Notes: generated from the letters alone by a model not told the origin. Positions 1 to 13,700 are shown, counted from the first letter of the stretch. The stretch is DNA of 64,000 nucleotides from Loripinus fragilis (GCA_964019695.1 OZ026525.1:59552253-59616252), one strand, 5' to 3'. Numbers and translations: made by a program.

Positions 1-39
1 GCGTCCAGAGATTTGTATCCGCAGGTTGAATAAAATTTT

Positions 40-277
40 AAGCCGCAGAATGAGATTTCCAACAATTTGACATTTTGACAAGTGTAGACTCCGACGAGCC
101 TCTGCAGCCTCCTTTTAAGCTTAGAAACGCCAAATGGTGTTCAGTCAGTAGCTTCACAATCATAGAATACTCCAGCGACCAGCAAAGGCTCTGATCAGAC
201 TGCGCGTATGCGCAGGCTGATCTGAGGCTTTGCTGGTCGCACATACCACATTGTTGGAAATCTCATGCACTGGCTCA
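40..277 (-). mobile_element. MITE, TGAGCC family, copy 1
   Basis: About 238 bp with inverted ends: TGAGCC(R)TGCATGAGATTTCC at one end and its complement at the other. A second inner palindrome is built from GACCAGCAAAG...TGCGC and its complement. Related copies are at 988-1226, 4965-5203, 40863-41080, 47375-47552, 50553-50790, 50968-51206 and 62725-62965. The apparent 68-codon reading frame is a by-product of the repeat. Confidence 0.85.
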
Positions 278-987
278 AATTCTTTGTATTGAGCAACTTC
301 ATTTGCTATTCAGTTACAAGCGGGTTATTCATGTTGTTTCACATTAAATTTGAGTTAACAGCAGTTTTAGATAAAGAAAATTATCCCAAATCCACTACAC
401 ATTGATCAGCTTCCCATCTTATTCAGAAACCTGTTGACATACTTAAGCATGCCTTTTACAGGAATAGGATTATAGTGATCGGCCATGGCTGATAAAAAAC
501 ATGTAAAAACTTCAAAATCAGATTTTGTCCTTACTTTTATGCCCTGCTCGGGGTATTTTTTATTTGCTGCGGAACAACGAGTGGAGAACCAAATCACTAA
601 TGTTTATTTCTATAGGTTTACCTATTGCGCGAAGCAAGCTTGAACGAATCTGTAGGGTTAACTATTGCGCGAAGTGAATTGGAGCGAATTTTATGCGTTA
701 CATGTTTCTGCCAATATAGTAAGAGGAATCATTGTCAAATGTATTTTTTGCATCATTGTAGGGACATGAAGACCTAGGATTTTTACGGTCAGCATATTTT
801 TAAACCAAAATCGGAAGTGGAAAAAACTGTTAGCGTAAATGCCGTGCATAAGAAGTTTTTTGTAAAACATCCCAAAGTCAAAACGCCCTTAATTGGCAAA
901 ACGTCCTGAGCAGCGGCCTTCACATCAGTGTCGTGTCTGGAGCATATCTCCTATATTATTTGTGGTAGAAGTCAAAAAATTCATATA

Positions 988-1226
988 TGAGCCAGTGCAT
1001 GAGATTTTCAACATATTGGTATGTGCGACCAGCAAAGCCTCAGATCAGCCTGCGCATATGCGCAGTCTGATCAGACCCTTTGCTAGTTGCTTGAGTATTC
1101 TATGATTGTTAAGCTATTTACTGAACACAATTTGGAGTTTCTAAGCTTATAAATAGGCTACAGAGGCTCTGCCGAGTCTACACTGGTCAAAATACCACAT
1201 TGTTGGAAATCACATGTCGTGGCTCA
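988..1226 (+). mobile_element. MITE, TGAGCC family, copy 2
   Basis: Same element in opposite orientation to copy 1, with TGAGCC at the left end and GGCTCA at the right end. The inner palindrome is centred near 1059 (TGCGCATATGCGCA). Confidence 0.87.
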
Positions 1227-3213
1227 TATACTATATATGGATTCTGGGATCGTCGAGTGTCACGTGGGGTTACTGTGACCTTTACCCTGACCCAGATCTA
1301 GAAAAATCGTTTTCCGAGTGTAACTCCCATGTTATTTGACATAGAATACCCAAATGTGATTTGTGGACACACCACGTATTCGCAGTATGTGGCATACTTC
1401 TTCTTGGTCACTGTGACCTTGTTTTTAGCATCGATTTTAGAGAAACAATCGTAAAGAATGTTCTTTCAAAACGTGTCAAAACACTTTCACCAAATGTGTC
1501 GAATGCTAGACCTATTACTTGGCAGGGGCATTTGTCACTAAGATATATCTTGTTCCCTAAAGAAGATAAATGGTCAGCATAAACTGGTAAATTAAGATCA
1601 AGACACATTAAAAGTGTACATACTCGCTGGAAGCATGTGTTAAATCGTAAAGAATCGCAGCTTGGATGTTAATAAGTAGAACTTAGCACAAATGGACATG
1701 GTAAAGCTAAAGAGCATACCGTGTGAAAGAATACATACAGTGATAGGGGTAAACGGTCGCCAGCCTTTTTGAAAAGCCAATACGTGTTTTACTATTCTTT
1801 ATTGATTGTAAAATAACACCTTCTTTTATTCGTTTATAGGGGATATCCATTTAGTTTCCTTGTTCTGTAATATCGATACATCGATTTAGAAAGTGACCAT
1901 CCTTCTTTATGTTTAACAATAAATAAGTCGTTCGATCATATTTTAACAGTCAAGGGTTTTGTTATGAACACTACAAGCAAAATACTACTGTCCTGCAAGC
2001 CAAGAGTGACAGTGGCGTCGTGTTTTTATTACAATTGTTAAGTAAAATATAAAATATAAACTTGTACACTCCACTTGAGCTAATGCTAATCGATAGATCA
2101 CTTGTGTATTAATCCTATCCGCAGGATAGGATTAATACTCAAGTGATCTTTCGATTCTAAATCCCTGAAACTTTTGTAAACAAAACATGACGTCACTGTC
2201 ACTCTTGGCTGGCGGAACAGTAGCTTAAAAAACAGTAATCAGACATAAAACTAAACTTTTATTTAAAGCATTACAAAGCACAAAAAGTAATAATATTACA
2301 TGTACAATATTATTTCTTCCTTTTATGGTTACAAGCCCTTCTTTGAAATCCCTGATGTCTAAAAGCCACCTGTGTGTATAAAAGGTGGCGCTGGTAATCC
2401 ACTTATAGCGCTGTAAATGGCACACTGCTTGAGACTACACGGCGACTCCTTCCATTCATACCTTAAATAGTAAATGTGATACATTTTATTCAGCTGATTA
2501 ACCCATATAAGCTAACGCCCTGGCAAACAGCGCAGAACCAGATTAGATGCAACAGAATGCGATGTCTGATCGAATACTACGCTGTTTGCTTACAGAATGT
2601 TATATCAAAATTAACAAACCATACAAAAAAATACAGCCCATCAGCCTTTAAAACGGAAATGATCTGGTCGAATTGATAAGAGTGAAAAATTCAAATTGGC
2701 TTAAATGGATTAGTATGTTGTAAACTAATATACATGTCTGGTTTACCGTGTATCAAACTGAACGTGACATCCATTTAACAGACCGCTTCTAAGAAAATGG
2801 ACAGAGTATTCACTGCTTGATTATATTAATATAATGGTCTACTTAGATTATAACCATCCGCCATTACTTAAAAAGTGGATTCGTACAATTCATGAACATG
2901 GGGGAAGCCATTGGCTTAATTTTAGTGATCAGTTTAAAAAGATAATTTTATTTTTTATTAAAAGTAACGATACAGCATGTTTATCATGTCTGGAAGTAAA
3001 CACGATCACGGTTTATAGCTATGTTTCCTCTATAAATGCTCGGCGGTGGGTCAGACCTCAGATGACGTAAAACTTTCATTGATAGGTTGGTAACTGATGC
3101 TTATCTTTGGCTGAGCCCATCGTGGCTCAACATGGTTTATCATATGCTCCGACTATCAGTCAGTCATGATCTATTTTCTTAGTTTCAACATAGTGGATTA
3201 ATTTGATTAGATA
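1227..3213. other. No gene seen; dispersed repeats
   Basis: Contains a diverged repeat with TGTGACCTT motifs at about 1265-1440 and a 69-bp hairpin (2088-2156). Otherwise I see nothing assignable. Small reading frames here (such as 2225-2425 minus) match no family I recognise. This lies where the missing SIAE terminal exon could have been, but no WPC or YAW segment was found. Confidence 0.5.
2088..2156. repeat. Hairpin, about 30-bp arms
   Basis: AATCGATAGATCACTTGTGT and its near-perfect complement flank a centre reading CCTATCCGCAGGATAGG. Looks like a hairpin MITE remnant. Confidence 0.75.
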
Positions 3214-3540
3214 GAGGATCCTACATGAGTGCTCATGTTTTATTGAATTTATTAAACGAGTTGGGGAAAAGAGATAAAATGCGAGGCTTGCCGAGCATTT
3301 TATCTCTTTTTCGCAACGAGTTTAATAAATTCAATAATATGAGAGCACGAATGTTAGATTCTATTTATCATATGGCAAATACTTTGAAATCTCATTTCTG
3401 GCGTAAAAACGTTTTGATTTTGTCATCATGTACGCAACGTTGTTATGGACGTAATAATGTTCCCCGTTAATCGATAAACCACTAGTGGTTTACATATTTT
3501 ATTGCATGGCGTTATTTCACTCCCAGACGCGACGACATAT
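3214..3540 (+). repeat. Hairpin-core repeat family, copy 1
   Basis: About 330 bp, starting GAGGATCCTACATGAG and ending near CCCAGACGCGACG. The left third is a 120-bp imperfect hairpin (3229-3348) with arms of about 48 nt around GAGATAAAATGC...GCATTTTATCTC. The right part carries ACGTTGTTATGGACGT and AACCACTAGTGGTTTA. Other copies are at 7283-7595 (+), 44452-44765 (-), 44847-45110 (+, degraded) and 54134-54463 (-). The copy here has an 81-codon reading frame that comes from repeat DNA shared by the copies. I see no clear terminal inverted repeats. Confidence 0.85.
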
Positions 3541-4547
3541 GATAAATTGTTTTTCTGTGATAATGCATTGCATAGGTTGGACAACCTTCCATGCGAGCTA
3601 AATTAGTTTTGTGTTCAAACAACAGAATCTAGGCCGAAAATTTGGTACCACTGCTGGTGTTGATTCATTGTTAAAATAACACCAATAAGCACGTAAGACA
3701 TATCTTACCTTAGACCTGCAGAATGGGTTCCGGTAGGGCAAACAGACAGGTCAATCGTTATTGTAGAATTTGTATGATCAATGATCTTGGAAGCGCGCCA
3801 TGTCACTCCAGATTTGCAATCGGACGTCGTAGATTGGGCACAACAAATCTACAAAATGATTTGTTGAAAAAAGCAAACGTTGGATGGACGTACAAATCAG
3901 AAGATATTAAGAAAAATAACTCCAGATATTCTTAGCTCTAAACGTAACATTATACACGTAGGAAACGCGGACAATATAGCATACATACGTACAGGTGTTT
4001 GACTGTTTTTTTATCATTTTTTGAAAAGCTATATTAAGATTATGTTCGTTTGCAAAAAAGACAGCCTACTTTAAATAAGTGCATCCTCCGTTACACTCCT
4101 TGTTTACTGTTTTATGTTTTTTTTTTAAATTATTTGCACCAGTCACATTATTCTCATCTAAAGATATGCTAAACATTAAAGATGATGGGACACCACTTTC
4201 GTGTTGAGATAAATGAAAATAAAATGCAAAGTACAGTCTTTTTGAGCACCAAAATCATATGCTTGAAACGATTGATGAGATACTAATTACAATTCTATCA
4301 TGTAGATATATAGAGCTATACTCATATGAACTGGGTAATGGTACATGTGCAAACAATGAAGATAAAGATCAGCTGCCGCAAACGCTCAGGGTCTTCCATG
4401 TTTGTTTACAGAGTGTTCTATTAAAATTTGAATAAAAAATAAAAAAAACAATAAAAAAAAAAACAATAACCTTTAAGTTGTAAATGGACTCGTCCAAGTG
4501 ATAAGGATGGGAAAATCTATTCTGAATAAATGATTTAATTTATTTAC
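3541..4547. other. SIAE last visible intron; nothing else recognised
   Basis: AT-rich sequence with A-runs near 4435-4470. No exon with SIAE C-terminal character was found on the minus strand, and the small plus-strand frame at 3723-3935 matches nothing I know. Confidence 0.45.
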
Positions 4548-4746
4548 CTCAAAACCATCGTCTCTCTTCATTTGGATAAAGTCTCCGACGCTAGCGTAGG
4601 TAACTGTCAGATTTTGTGTTTGAGAATCTACATGATAACCTGTTGGGAATGGGCCTCCAGACTTCACTGAGCTTTCACCGTATGCCACGTTTCTGGCGGC
4701 AAGAGATAAGCGAGCTGCAATGTCCTGCTTGAATCGGGGGTGTATT
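4548..4746 (-). CDS. SIAE: SIAE exon 8: SIHPRFKQ block; last SIAE exon in window
   Basis: Encodes residues 358-424, from acceptor TTATCCAG|AATAC. Begins SIHPRFKQDIAARLSLAARN with a candidate catalytic His, then a beta-rich stretch ending RDDGFE. The donor is TGAG|GTAAAT. Reading through the donor would give 24 unconserved residues before a stop, which I do not accept as the C-terminus. Confidence 0.9.
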
Positions 4747-7700
4747 CTGGATAAGAAAGTTAATGATAATTTCACACACGTGTCAGTCTTAAAAAGAAAG
4801 AAAATCTCGCATAGACTTGAATTACTAGTATATATGTCCTGGAAAAGGACCGTAAATGGTACAACAATTGTTTACATCGGCAGCACATTTCATTCTAATG
4901 GCAATCAGAAATGTTTCCCTGAACATGTAGTTCTCCCCGTGCATTTATAGTAAGTGTAAGTATTTGAGCCATGACATGTGATTTACAGCAATGTGACATT
5001 TTGATATGAATAGACTCAGACGAGCCTGTGCAGCCTCCTGTTAAGCTTAGAAACTCCAAATGCTGTTAGGTCAGTAGCTTAACAGTCATAGAATATTCAA
5101 ACGACTAGTAGAGGCTCTGATCAGACTGCGCGTATGCGCAGGCTGGTCTGAGAATTTGCTGGTCGCACATACCACATTGTTGGAAATCTCATGTCGCGGC
5201 TCATTTTTATTTTCAATTTCAATTATTACATTGTATCTGCCTTTTCTAGGGCTAAGGTGAGCTGTAGTTCAGTGATTTTTTCTGTTGTTGAAAGGATCGT
5301 GTTTCTGCTTTTTTTGCCTCCTTAATCGTTCAGATAGATGGTTGTTTAATACGGGTGGGGGCTTGTATAGGGGGTACCAATATCCCATGCCTAAAGGAAA
5401 TTAAAATAAGTGGACACGTACCCCTTATAAACTGGCAAATATCCACACCAGTAATTTTTCAAAATTGCCAACATCCCTAAAAGTAACACAAATATTGAAC
5501 ACAGTATTCCATATCCATGGAAGTAAAATGGATTATTGGATAATATCCCATATCCCTGGAAGTAAAATTGCAAATATCCCGTATCTCTAAAAGCCCATAT
5601 ACAAGCCTCATTAGGGAAGTTTCCGGCCTAAAGTTGAACAAATATGGAATTTTTATCATTCTATATCAGCCACACCTTGAGAGAGGCACTTTTAATTATA
5701 TGAGCAAAACAAATGTGCCGACGACCAACTCCGCATCCACGTGGTCTGATATGCACTCTCGTTGTTCCCTTTTGTTTAAGTGTCATAGCTACACATAGTT
5801 ACAAGTTTTAAGATTTATAAGCTACTATGGCTAGCTTGGCAGACACGTTTGAAACTAGTTTGTACGGTGAGGAGTGGCTCATGTGAAAGTACAATTTTTC
5901 AAAATATATTTACTTACGAACCATACGGAGAATGGAAATCTGGCAAATCCATTGCAACAGCCATGAAGGTGTTATTCATCTTTGGGTTCGGGACATAGCC
6001 AACATTTGCTGTCTGTGCCCAGCGAAGATTGGGAATAGGACTGAACGCTATCCCCTCTCTATATGGAGCCAGCTGAAATATTTAAGCATTGTCTGGCTGA
6101 ATAAAGAGAATACTAGGTGAGTGTATTTTGATATCGAAACAATGAATTGATCTCCGGAAATCCCTGAAAGAAAATTCCTCGGCTCCCTGAAAGTATTTTG
6201 CCTTTGCTCCAAAAATCCTTAAAATTAATTAAGCATGCATTTGTTCCCAAAACCCTTATATTAATTCAGCTTCTTCCCAAATCCACAAAAATATAAGCCA
6301 ATTCTCCCTAAAATGATTTTTTTCGTAGGGTTAAATTCACATACTTAAAAACTATGAAGCTTTACACAAGTACATGACTTAATATTCACTAAATATTTTG
6401 TGTTATACATGTAAAGGCAGGGCGTATGATATATGATTATTAACATGATGTATGGCTCAAAGTATCAGCCATCCTTAAAATTCTTAAGCTGTGCCTGGTA
6501 GAGTAGGCACCAAACCCCATCCATCTTAGACAGGGCCGTAGGAATAGGGGGGGGGGCACGGGGGGCCGTGCCCCCCCCCCAATAATTTGCACAAATATGC
6601 CCCCCCCCCAAAAAAAAAAAAAAAAAAAAAAAAAATTTTTTTTTAAATTTATGTGTCATCTAGTCTCCGACACTTATCTTTTTTAAAGATATTCTTGTTT
6701 TATTTATATGGGTTCAACTATCAATCTTACCTGTACGAATCCAAAAGGAAAATTGTCCGATGTTTCATTATCTGAGCCCTCGTGGAATTTCTGTCGCCAG
6801 TCTGAGATCATGGCAGGAAACTGACAGGAATACAGATCATAAGCACCCGCATTTGATTCACCTAGAGAAAATAAAATGAGCCAATTTATTAAATTCTGGT
6901 ACTTGTCACATATATGTAAAACCACCCTAAGTCTTTAAACATGCATGAATAACTATCTAGTGGGCTTTATTCCTACGTTTGGGTATAAGTTTTCGTTCTT
7001 GTTGTTGATAGTTTGTGTTTAACGACGCATCCACCTTGTGGGTCAATAACGTCAAACGGTGTTAGTATAAGGACGGTCTGGATGGAGAAAAACTAAACAC
7101 TTTCCGCCACATTTTGTGTATCAGTGCAGCAAATGCTCTGGTGAGACTGTTCGGGTGTGCAGGCTCGTCAGAGTCCCTCTTTGCCCAGGTATCCACTTAA
7201 ATAGTTTGTGTAAATAGACCACACGAGTCTGCAGTATAAAGTATTTACTAGGTCAAGGGAGAACATACAGCACTTTAAATAGAGAATCTTACGAGCGATT
7301 ACTTTTTATTGAATTTATAAAACGAGTTGCGGAAAAGTGATAAAATGCGAGGCTTACCGAGCATTTTATCACTTTTTCGCAACGAGAAAAGAGCACGAAG
7401 TTTAGATCCTATTGATCATATGACATAAAGATTACTTTGAAATCTCATTTCTGCTTTTAAAAAGGTAATAATTTTGTCATTATGTACGTAACGTTGTTAT
7501 GGACGTCATAACGTTTCCCGAAAATCTGTAAACCACTAGTGGCTTATCGATTTAATTGCATGGCATTATTTCACTCCCAGAGGCAACGCCATATGTTAAA
7601 AATCAAATTATTAATGAAAGTAAGTAAGTATGCAAAGATCAGGAATCGATACAATCAAGTACCACACCTGACCCAGGATACCAATGGGAAAGTGACAAAC

Positions 7701-10700
7701 TCACAGCAGACACCACAAACGAGAGCCAAGAGGTCAGCCCTTTCACAGCAGGTGACCACAAAGCACATATAAACAGACGTGCACAAAGACATAGCAAACA
7801 CAAGACAGAACAAAAACATAAAAGATCCTCAAAAGAATTACCGCCTTGGAACGGTCAGTAAAATATTTTACTGGAGGGTTTAAACCGGTTTAACGGCGCC
7901 AACCTCACCCTTTATTCAGATGTGGATCAAGACACATAGATATTTGGTTTGCATGAAAGACCCCTAACTTATCAATGCATCATCACCTAAAATATATAAA
8001 TCAAGGTATAACAAGCAGATAAAGCAAAGATAAGGACTCAACAGTGAATAAAACTGAATACCGGAGCAAAAGAAATCCAACAGGTAAACCCCGGTGGGCC
8101 CGACAAACAGCCAAAGCATTTTTTCTCATTTTTTCAATTATATGCAGAAATAGGTTTGCCTTAGTACATGGTTCAATGATACGCTTGTGCAGTAAGAAGT
8201 AATCAAAGCTAGTTTATCTCAACAATATCTATTTTGATTGGTTTTATAGCAAAGCCTTGCAGCAAAAACAGTGGGAAACTATATTTTAAGCTCACTGAAT
8301 GTCAATGGTGTAAGAAAATCTAAATATTGAGGTAGGTACAAAAACCAGAGATATCTACAGATGTTTCAAAGATGCAAGATAATAGTATTACACTATTTTT
8401 CATAGAAACAGGTTAATTACGGTGAATATTATAGTGCAGTAAATATTATATACCTTTAAAAATACCCTTTACCTGAATTAGTTTATATTTTAGTTTACAC
8501 CAATTCTTATCTATCTTTGAATCAATAGTAAAGCCTGTTGACATTTGTAAGCATTGCAGGAACAGTTTTCATAGAGGTAGAAAGTGTGCTTAGATTACAC
8601 GTTTTGAAATTTGACCCCTTCATTTAAGACTTTTAGGGAAAATCCTTGGCTAATCAGTAGAAATCTGAACGTGGAAAGCCCAATAGGGTTTGGCTTTGAG
8701 CAGTGATCATAACATTTTCTGGCCCCGAGGTTATAACACTTTATAATGCTCAACTTAGCTGAGCACGAGGTTTATCCTGCTCATTAATGTCCAAATGATA
8801 ACAATTGTTGGCATTTTAACATTTATCAGCAGGACGAATACAGCATCAGATCTGAGAGACTTAAACAAAGAAACTTCTTCATTTGCCAGTATTTAAGCTT
8901 TTATGAGCAGTTGAAATTTCGTACTCAGTTGAAATGACCATGAAAAAGGGCTTATACACTGACGGACTTTAAAAACGCAAAAAATGGAAATTATTATTTT
9001 TTTGCATCAAGAGCATTTTAGCCTTCTTTAACAGATAAAAACGGATGGTAACGACACTCTGCCTCTATCTATACTAAAAAATGGTGTTTTTAAAGACACT
9101 AGCTACCACCAACTACGCATCACTGGTTTACTATGTTTTGCACGTGGCGCCCCCACGAACCAATGAAGCAAACTATTTTATCATTTTACATGTAGCTTGT
9201 GAGTATTCATGTATAAAAAACACAGCAGCTTTAGTTTTATAGCTTTATTAATCGTGCCTCGATTGTCTGTACATGAACGATCTGGCGCAATTGGAATGTT
9301 AAAGCTGGGGTGTGTGTTTCTTACGTCGCCAGATATCATAATTGCCATCTGTCAACTAAACAGCGCCCAAGAAATCATTACCAGGCTACTGGGACAGTTA
9401 AAGATCGACGCAGGTCCGGTCAGTCAAGAATGGCGACCACCGTTAAGAGGCAACTTATGTCGATTGTGTATCGACGATATTCACATCGACGATATCTGTT
9501 CGGGACAACTGCTGCTAGTGCCAGACGAATAACAGGGCTTCAAGGGTAATTTGTTTCCGATTTTTAATAAGATTATTTTATCACAATAACTTAAAATCGT
9601 GTCAAATTCCTAGACAAATTTCAAATTGTAACTTTAGAATCATAGGGTATTGCTATTTGATAGACTGTTGCTCTAAGATGGTTCATTATTTTGACATAGA
9701 ATTTAAAACATCTTTTACTGACATTTGGTTGTTCGTTTTTGCAAAATCTCGATAAAATTGAGACATTATAAGTTAGTAAATATTATGAATTTTGATGTTT
9801 GCGTTTTTAAAGTCCTTCAGAGTAACCTCGGGCCTGGTCCTTTTCACTTGTTTATATATACTGAAACAATATATACTGAAGGTTATTTCCGCCTGTTCTT
9901 AATGGATGAACGCATTTGATTCAATTTTTTACATTACAAACTGTAATCATTTAGAAACGTTATGCACCTAAACGAAATTCATTTGATAACCAATAGAGCC
10001 GCTGACAACTCAGAGAACACGAGTACCCTTAAAATCAAAAGTCACAAAATCAATAGCTTGTGTGTCCATCATTCCAAACCGTTCAAGCACCTTTTTGAAA
10101 AATCACTGAGCAAACTCTCTAGTAAGATGTTATGCATTGTAGCTGTATGCATTGATTTTACGACCTCAAACATTAATCTGTACTATACTCTGACGTCACA
10201 AAACATTGGTCAAGAGCGTGCGTGAAGACACTCAGAAAAATCATTGTTGGTCCAGCATTTTGATAATCAACAGAGTCGGTCAAATTTGAATTTCTGTTTC
10301 GCCATCACAAGCATTTTAACATTAATTAAAACTAATCAGCATTAGAATAATTGATACTGGAAATTCACGTGTGTTTTTAAGTAAGGGGTGGGGTATACAA
10401 TACAGATTTAGTGAGCATGTGATGGCCAATATCAGCCATGGTTTTTAGTTTTATCTTTTGTGTAATCGTTGTCATACACAAGCACAACAAATTAAAACAA
10501 AAACCGTGTCAAAATGATGTTAATTTAAGGAGAATCGGAGGTTCTTAAATTGTTATTTGTTTAATTTAAAGGGGGGTAATTTCAGTTGACTTCGTAAATT
10601 AACGGCCTTGAATTGCAACATCGCTCGTTTAATAAGCACATTTGAGGTTTTTAAATGTTTTTATCGTTGGACGTTCCTGGTTGCCGTTTAACGTAAAATG

Positions 10701-13700
10701 CTTCTCGTTTTGGTGATTAACTTGGCGATGATAGTGGAATGAGCTGTTTTCACTTTAGGCTTAATAACTCTTCCAGATAAGAAGATAAAATCAAGTAATT
10801 ACCAGCTTTTGTGTGTCGGACGTTTGATAAACATTTTGATTTAGTTTTGGCTGTGACATCTTAATTGGATCAAAAGATACAGTACCATGAAAATTGGCCG
10901 TATCTTTTTTGTTTGAGTATACAAACCTTGGTACCAGATTGCGCCATATATTGTCATATTCAGGAACGGATGAATCATAGAATTCCAGAGAACGCCTGAG
11001 CCCCTAGGAAGAGTCCATCTGAACAAAAATAAATTAATATGATGGATTTCAAAGAAGATTGATTCTAAAAAGAATTATTGATGGTAATAGAATGTAATAA
11101 CATAGTAGTAATTTTAATCTCTCTTCTTTCGCCATTTATCATTCTGAATTAGACTGCAAGCAGGTACACAGCGAATACCCAGTTGGAAGGACCAATAAGG
11201 CGCTGTTCATTAGGATATGCACTGTTTGCGAAGATAAAACAATTTTTAATCAAAACAATTAGTGGAAATCCTAGTTTTACTGATGATTGAAGAAGATAAT
11301 GAAACATTATGAATAAGTGGGATATAACATAAAACCTTTGGCTTGGATATTTTAGGTGTAGTGGCATGTACAGTGTATGATTCTCTACTTTTTTAAGCAT
11401 TTGCCTTTCGTACAAAATATAATCTCACCGTTTATGACCCTGATGGCTGGAACAAGCTGATGTAGCCTCCGGGGAACTCCAGACTTCAATCTTAGTTCCT
11501 CCCCAGTTAGATTCTATCAGTCCTATAGGATACCTATACTGGTCATAGATGTTCTTTCCAAACATGAAACAAAGGGCGGAAAATCGATCAATCAAACCTG
11601 GAAGAAACAATTTAAGATTAATGTAGCATTTCATCTGGGTAATCACGGTTTGCAAAAGTACCTATTTAAGGGTTTCTGGTCTACAAAGGGCAAATAGGAA
11701 GTTAAGATGACATTTATCACCTTCAAATAATAATCCTCTTTGTGTCTTTTGCCACCATTATTACTATCAGTGAAAACTTTGTTAATCTTAGGTAATTGTA
11801 GTTAGTCATTTAAAACATACAGGTTATTATATACATTTTGTAGCTGGGGTGTGCCTCTAGGTCCTATTGGCGTTGGGGTAGCTATATCTTTCCTATGACC
11901 AATATGGCTATCCAGTGCAAATATAACCTCAAGGCACACCTCGACGTTATAAGATAAACATTATTTACATTATCATTGACGCGCGTATGAGATATTTCAG
12001 CCACCCCAGATTTCAACAGACTTTGTCGGGACAGCCTTAACATTAGCATTTATGCATATCTGGATACTTGATATAAATTTTTACTTCCACTGTATGTCAT
12101 AGAAAATCACTTTTTTATTTAAAAAGTATTTTAAGAGCTGACAGGAGTAATGATCTCGATCAGCTTGACAACACTGTACTTTGATCTTTACTGGACTCAT
12201 GGCTAGCTATTTTGTTGATTTTTTACTGAAACTGGCAAACAGCCTAACTGTTCCTTATTCTACTGTCCCTTTCTTTACTTTTCTGACATTTCGCTCTTTA
12301 CGGACCTAAATGGAGCGTTAAATACTCGGAAAACTAGGTCTGATAATGATTCTAAAAGCTACTCAGCCACGTTGAAATGAGTCGAATCGAAAACGTGCAC
12401 GCTATCTGTACGTCATCACAATAAGGCATTGCCAAAATTCATATTGATCATCCAATTTAAATTTTGGCCTCGTCATCTGACTATGCCAATATGTGTTCAG
12501 TCAAATAGGAAATACTACCGAGTGCTAGCGGCAATTTTACAATGTAAACTTTAAAAGGTATGTAATAAATGCATTGTCAGTACCTCGTCACAAAATTTCA
12601 TTATTGTGACAATTCTTTGCTTTTCTCAAATTCGTTTAGCCTGAGAGTGTTCGTGGCCATTTTTGTTCTCAAGCTGTGCCTATGGTGTGGATATTCAACA
12701 GAAGTATTTAATATGCGCCCCTAAGGAGTGACCATATACTTTGTTTGCAGCAGAAACAAACAAACCAAAGTAAGTATACAGGCAAAGATCAGGAATTGAT
12801 ATAATAAAGTACCACATCCGACACAGGACACCTCACGGGAAAGTAACAAAACACAACAAAATACCACACGCAAGAGTGCCCAGAAGTTAGCCCTTTCCCA
12901 GCAGGTGGCAACAAGGCTGCATTGAACAGACAAGAAAGCATGAAAACACAAAACATAAAGAACAAAAATGGAAATGGCTTACATATAAGCTTAAAGCTTA
13001 CTGTCAGATCCTGATTATATTGACATTGTACTTATTTGTCTACATGCAAATTATCCGAATAAATTATTGTTTAAACCAACACAAATGATGCACTAAAGAA
13101 GCATCGCCTTGGAACGGTCAGTAAAATGTTTTACTGGAGGGCTTAAACTAGTTTTACGGCGCCAACTCCATCATTAGTTTAGATATGAATCAAGACACAT
13201 AGATATTTGGTTTGCATGAAATATCCTTAACTTACCCATGACTTATCTCCTAGAGCATATAAATCAAGGTATAAAAAGAGATAAGACAAAGCTAAGGATT
13301 CAACAGTACATAAAACAGAATACTTGAGCAAAAGAAATCCAACAGTAGAACTCTGTTTAAAGCTTGCATAACAATTGAAAAGATAATCATTCAAAAGGTA
13401 GGTAAACAAAATTGCTACATTAATCTTACATCGCTTCTTCCAGGTTTTGTGAGTTTGTCACTTTCCCATTGGTATCCTGGGTCAGGTGTGGTACTTGATC
13501 GTATCGATCGTATCTTTGCATCCGTACTTACTTTAGTGATACAGCAGAACATGTGCAAAACCGCCACTTAAAAATAGACGATGACAAGAACGTCAAACGT
13601 TTTGCAGAATGCTCCCACTTGGAGCATTCTGCAATACTTTTGACCTGTATTTAGCAATATTTGGTCTTGAAAACCAATTTTCTGTCTTTTTGAGAGTGGC

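Noticed and set aside
38..244. 68-codon frame beginning MCDQQSLRSACAYAQ
   Set aside because: Lies wholly inside the TGAGCC MITE and is repeated at 62758; not a gene.
3225..3470. 81-codon frame beginning MSAHVLLNLLNELG
   Set aside because: It recurs in other copies of a mobile repeat (54.2 kb) and lies over a hairpin; repeat-derived, not a host gene.
4473..4547. Extension of SIAE exon 8 to the stop at 4473
   Set aside because: A good GTAAAT donor lies at 4547 and the added 24 residues are unlike the family C-terminus.
9209..9532. 107-codon frame over the Tc1 element as a gene
   Set aside because: Only part of it matches transposase; the matching frame changes, so it is a fragment.
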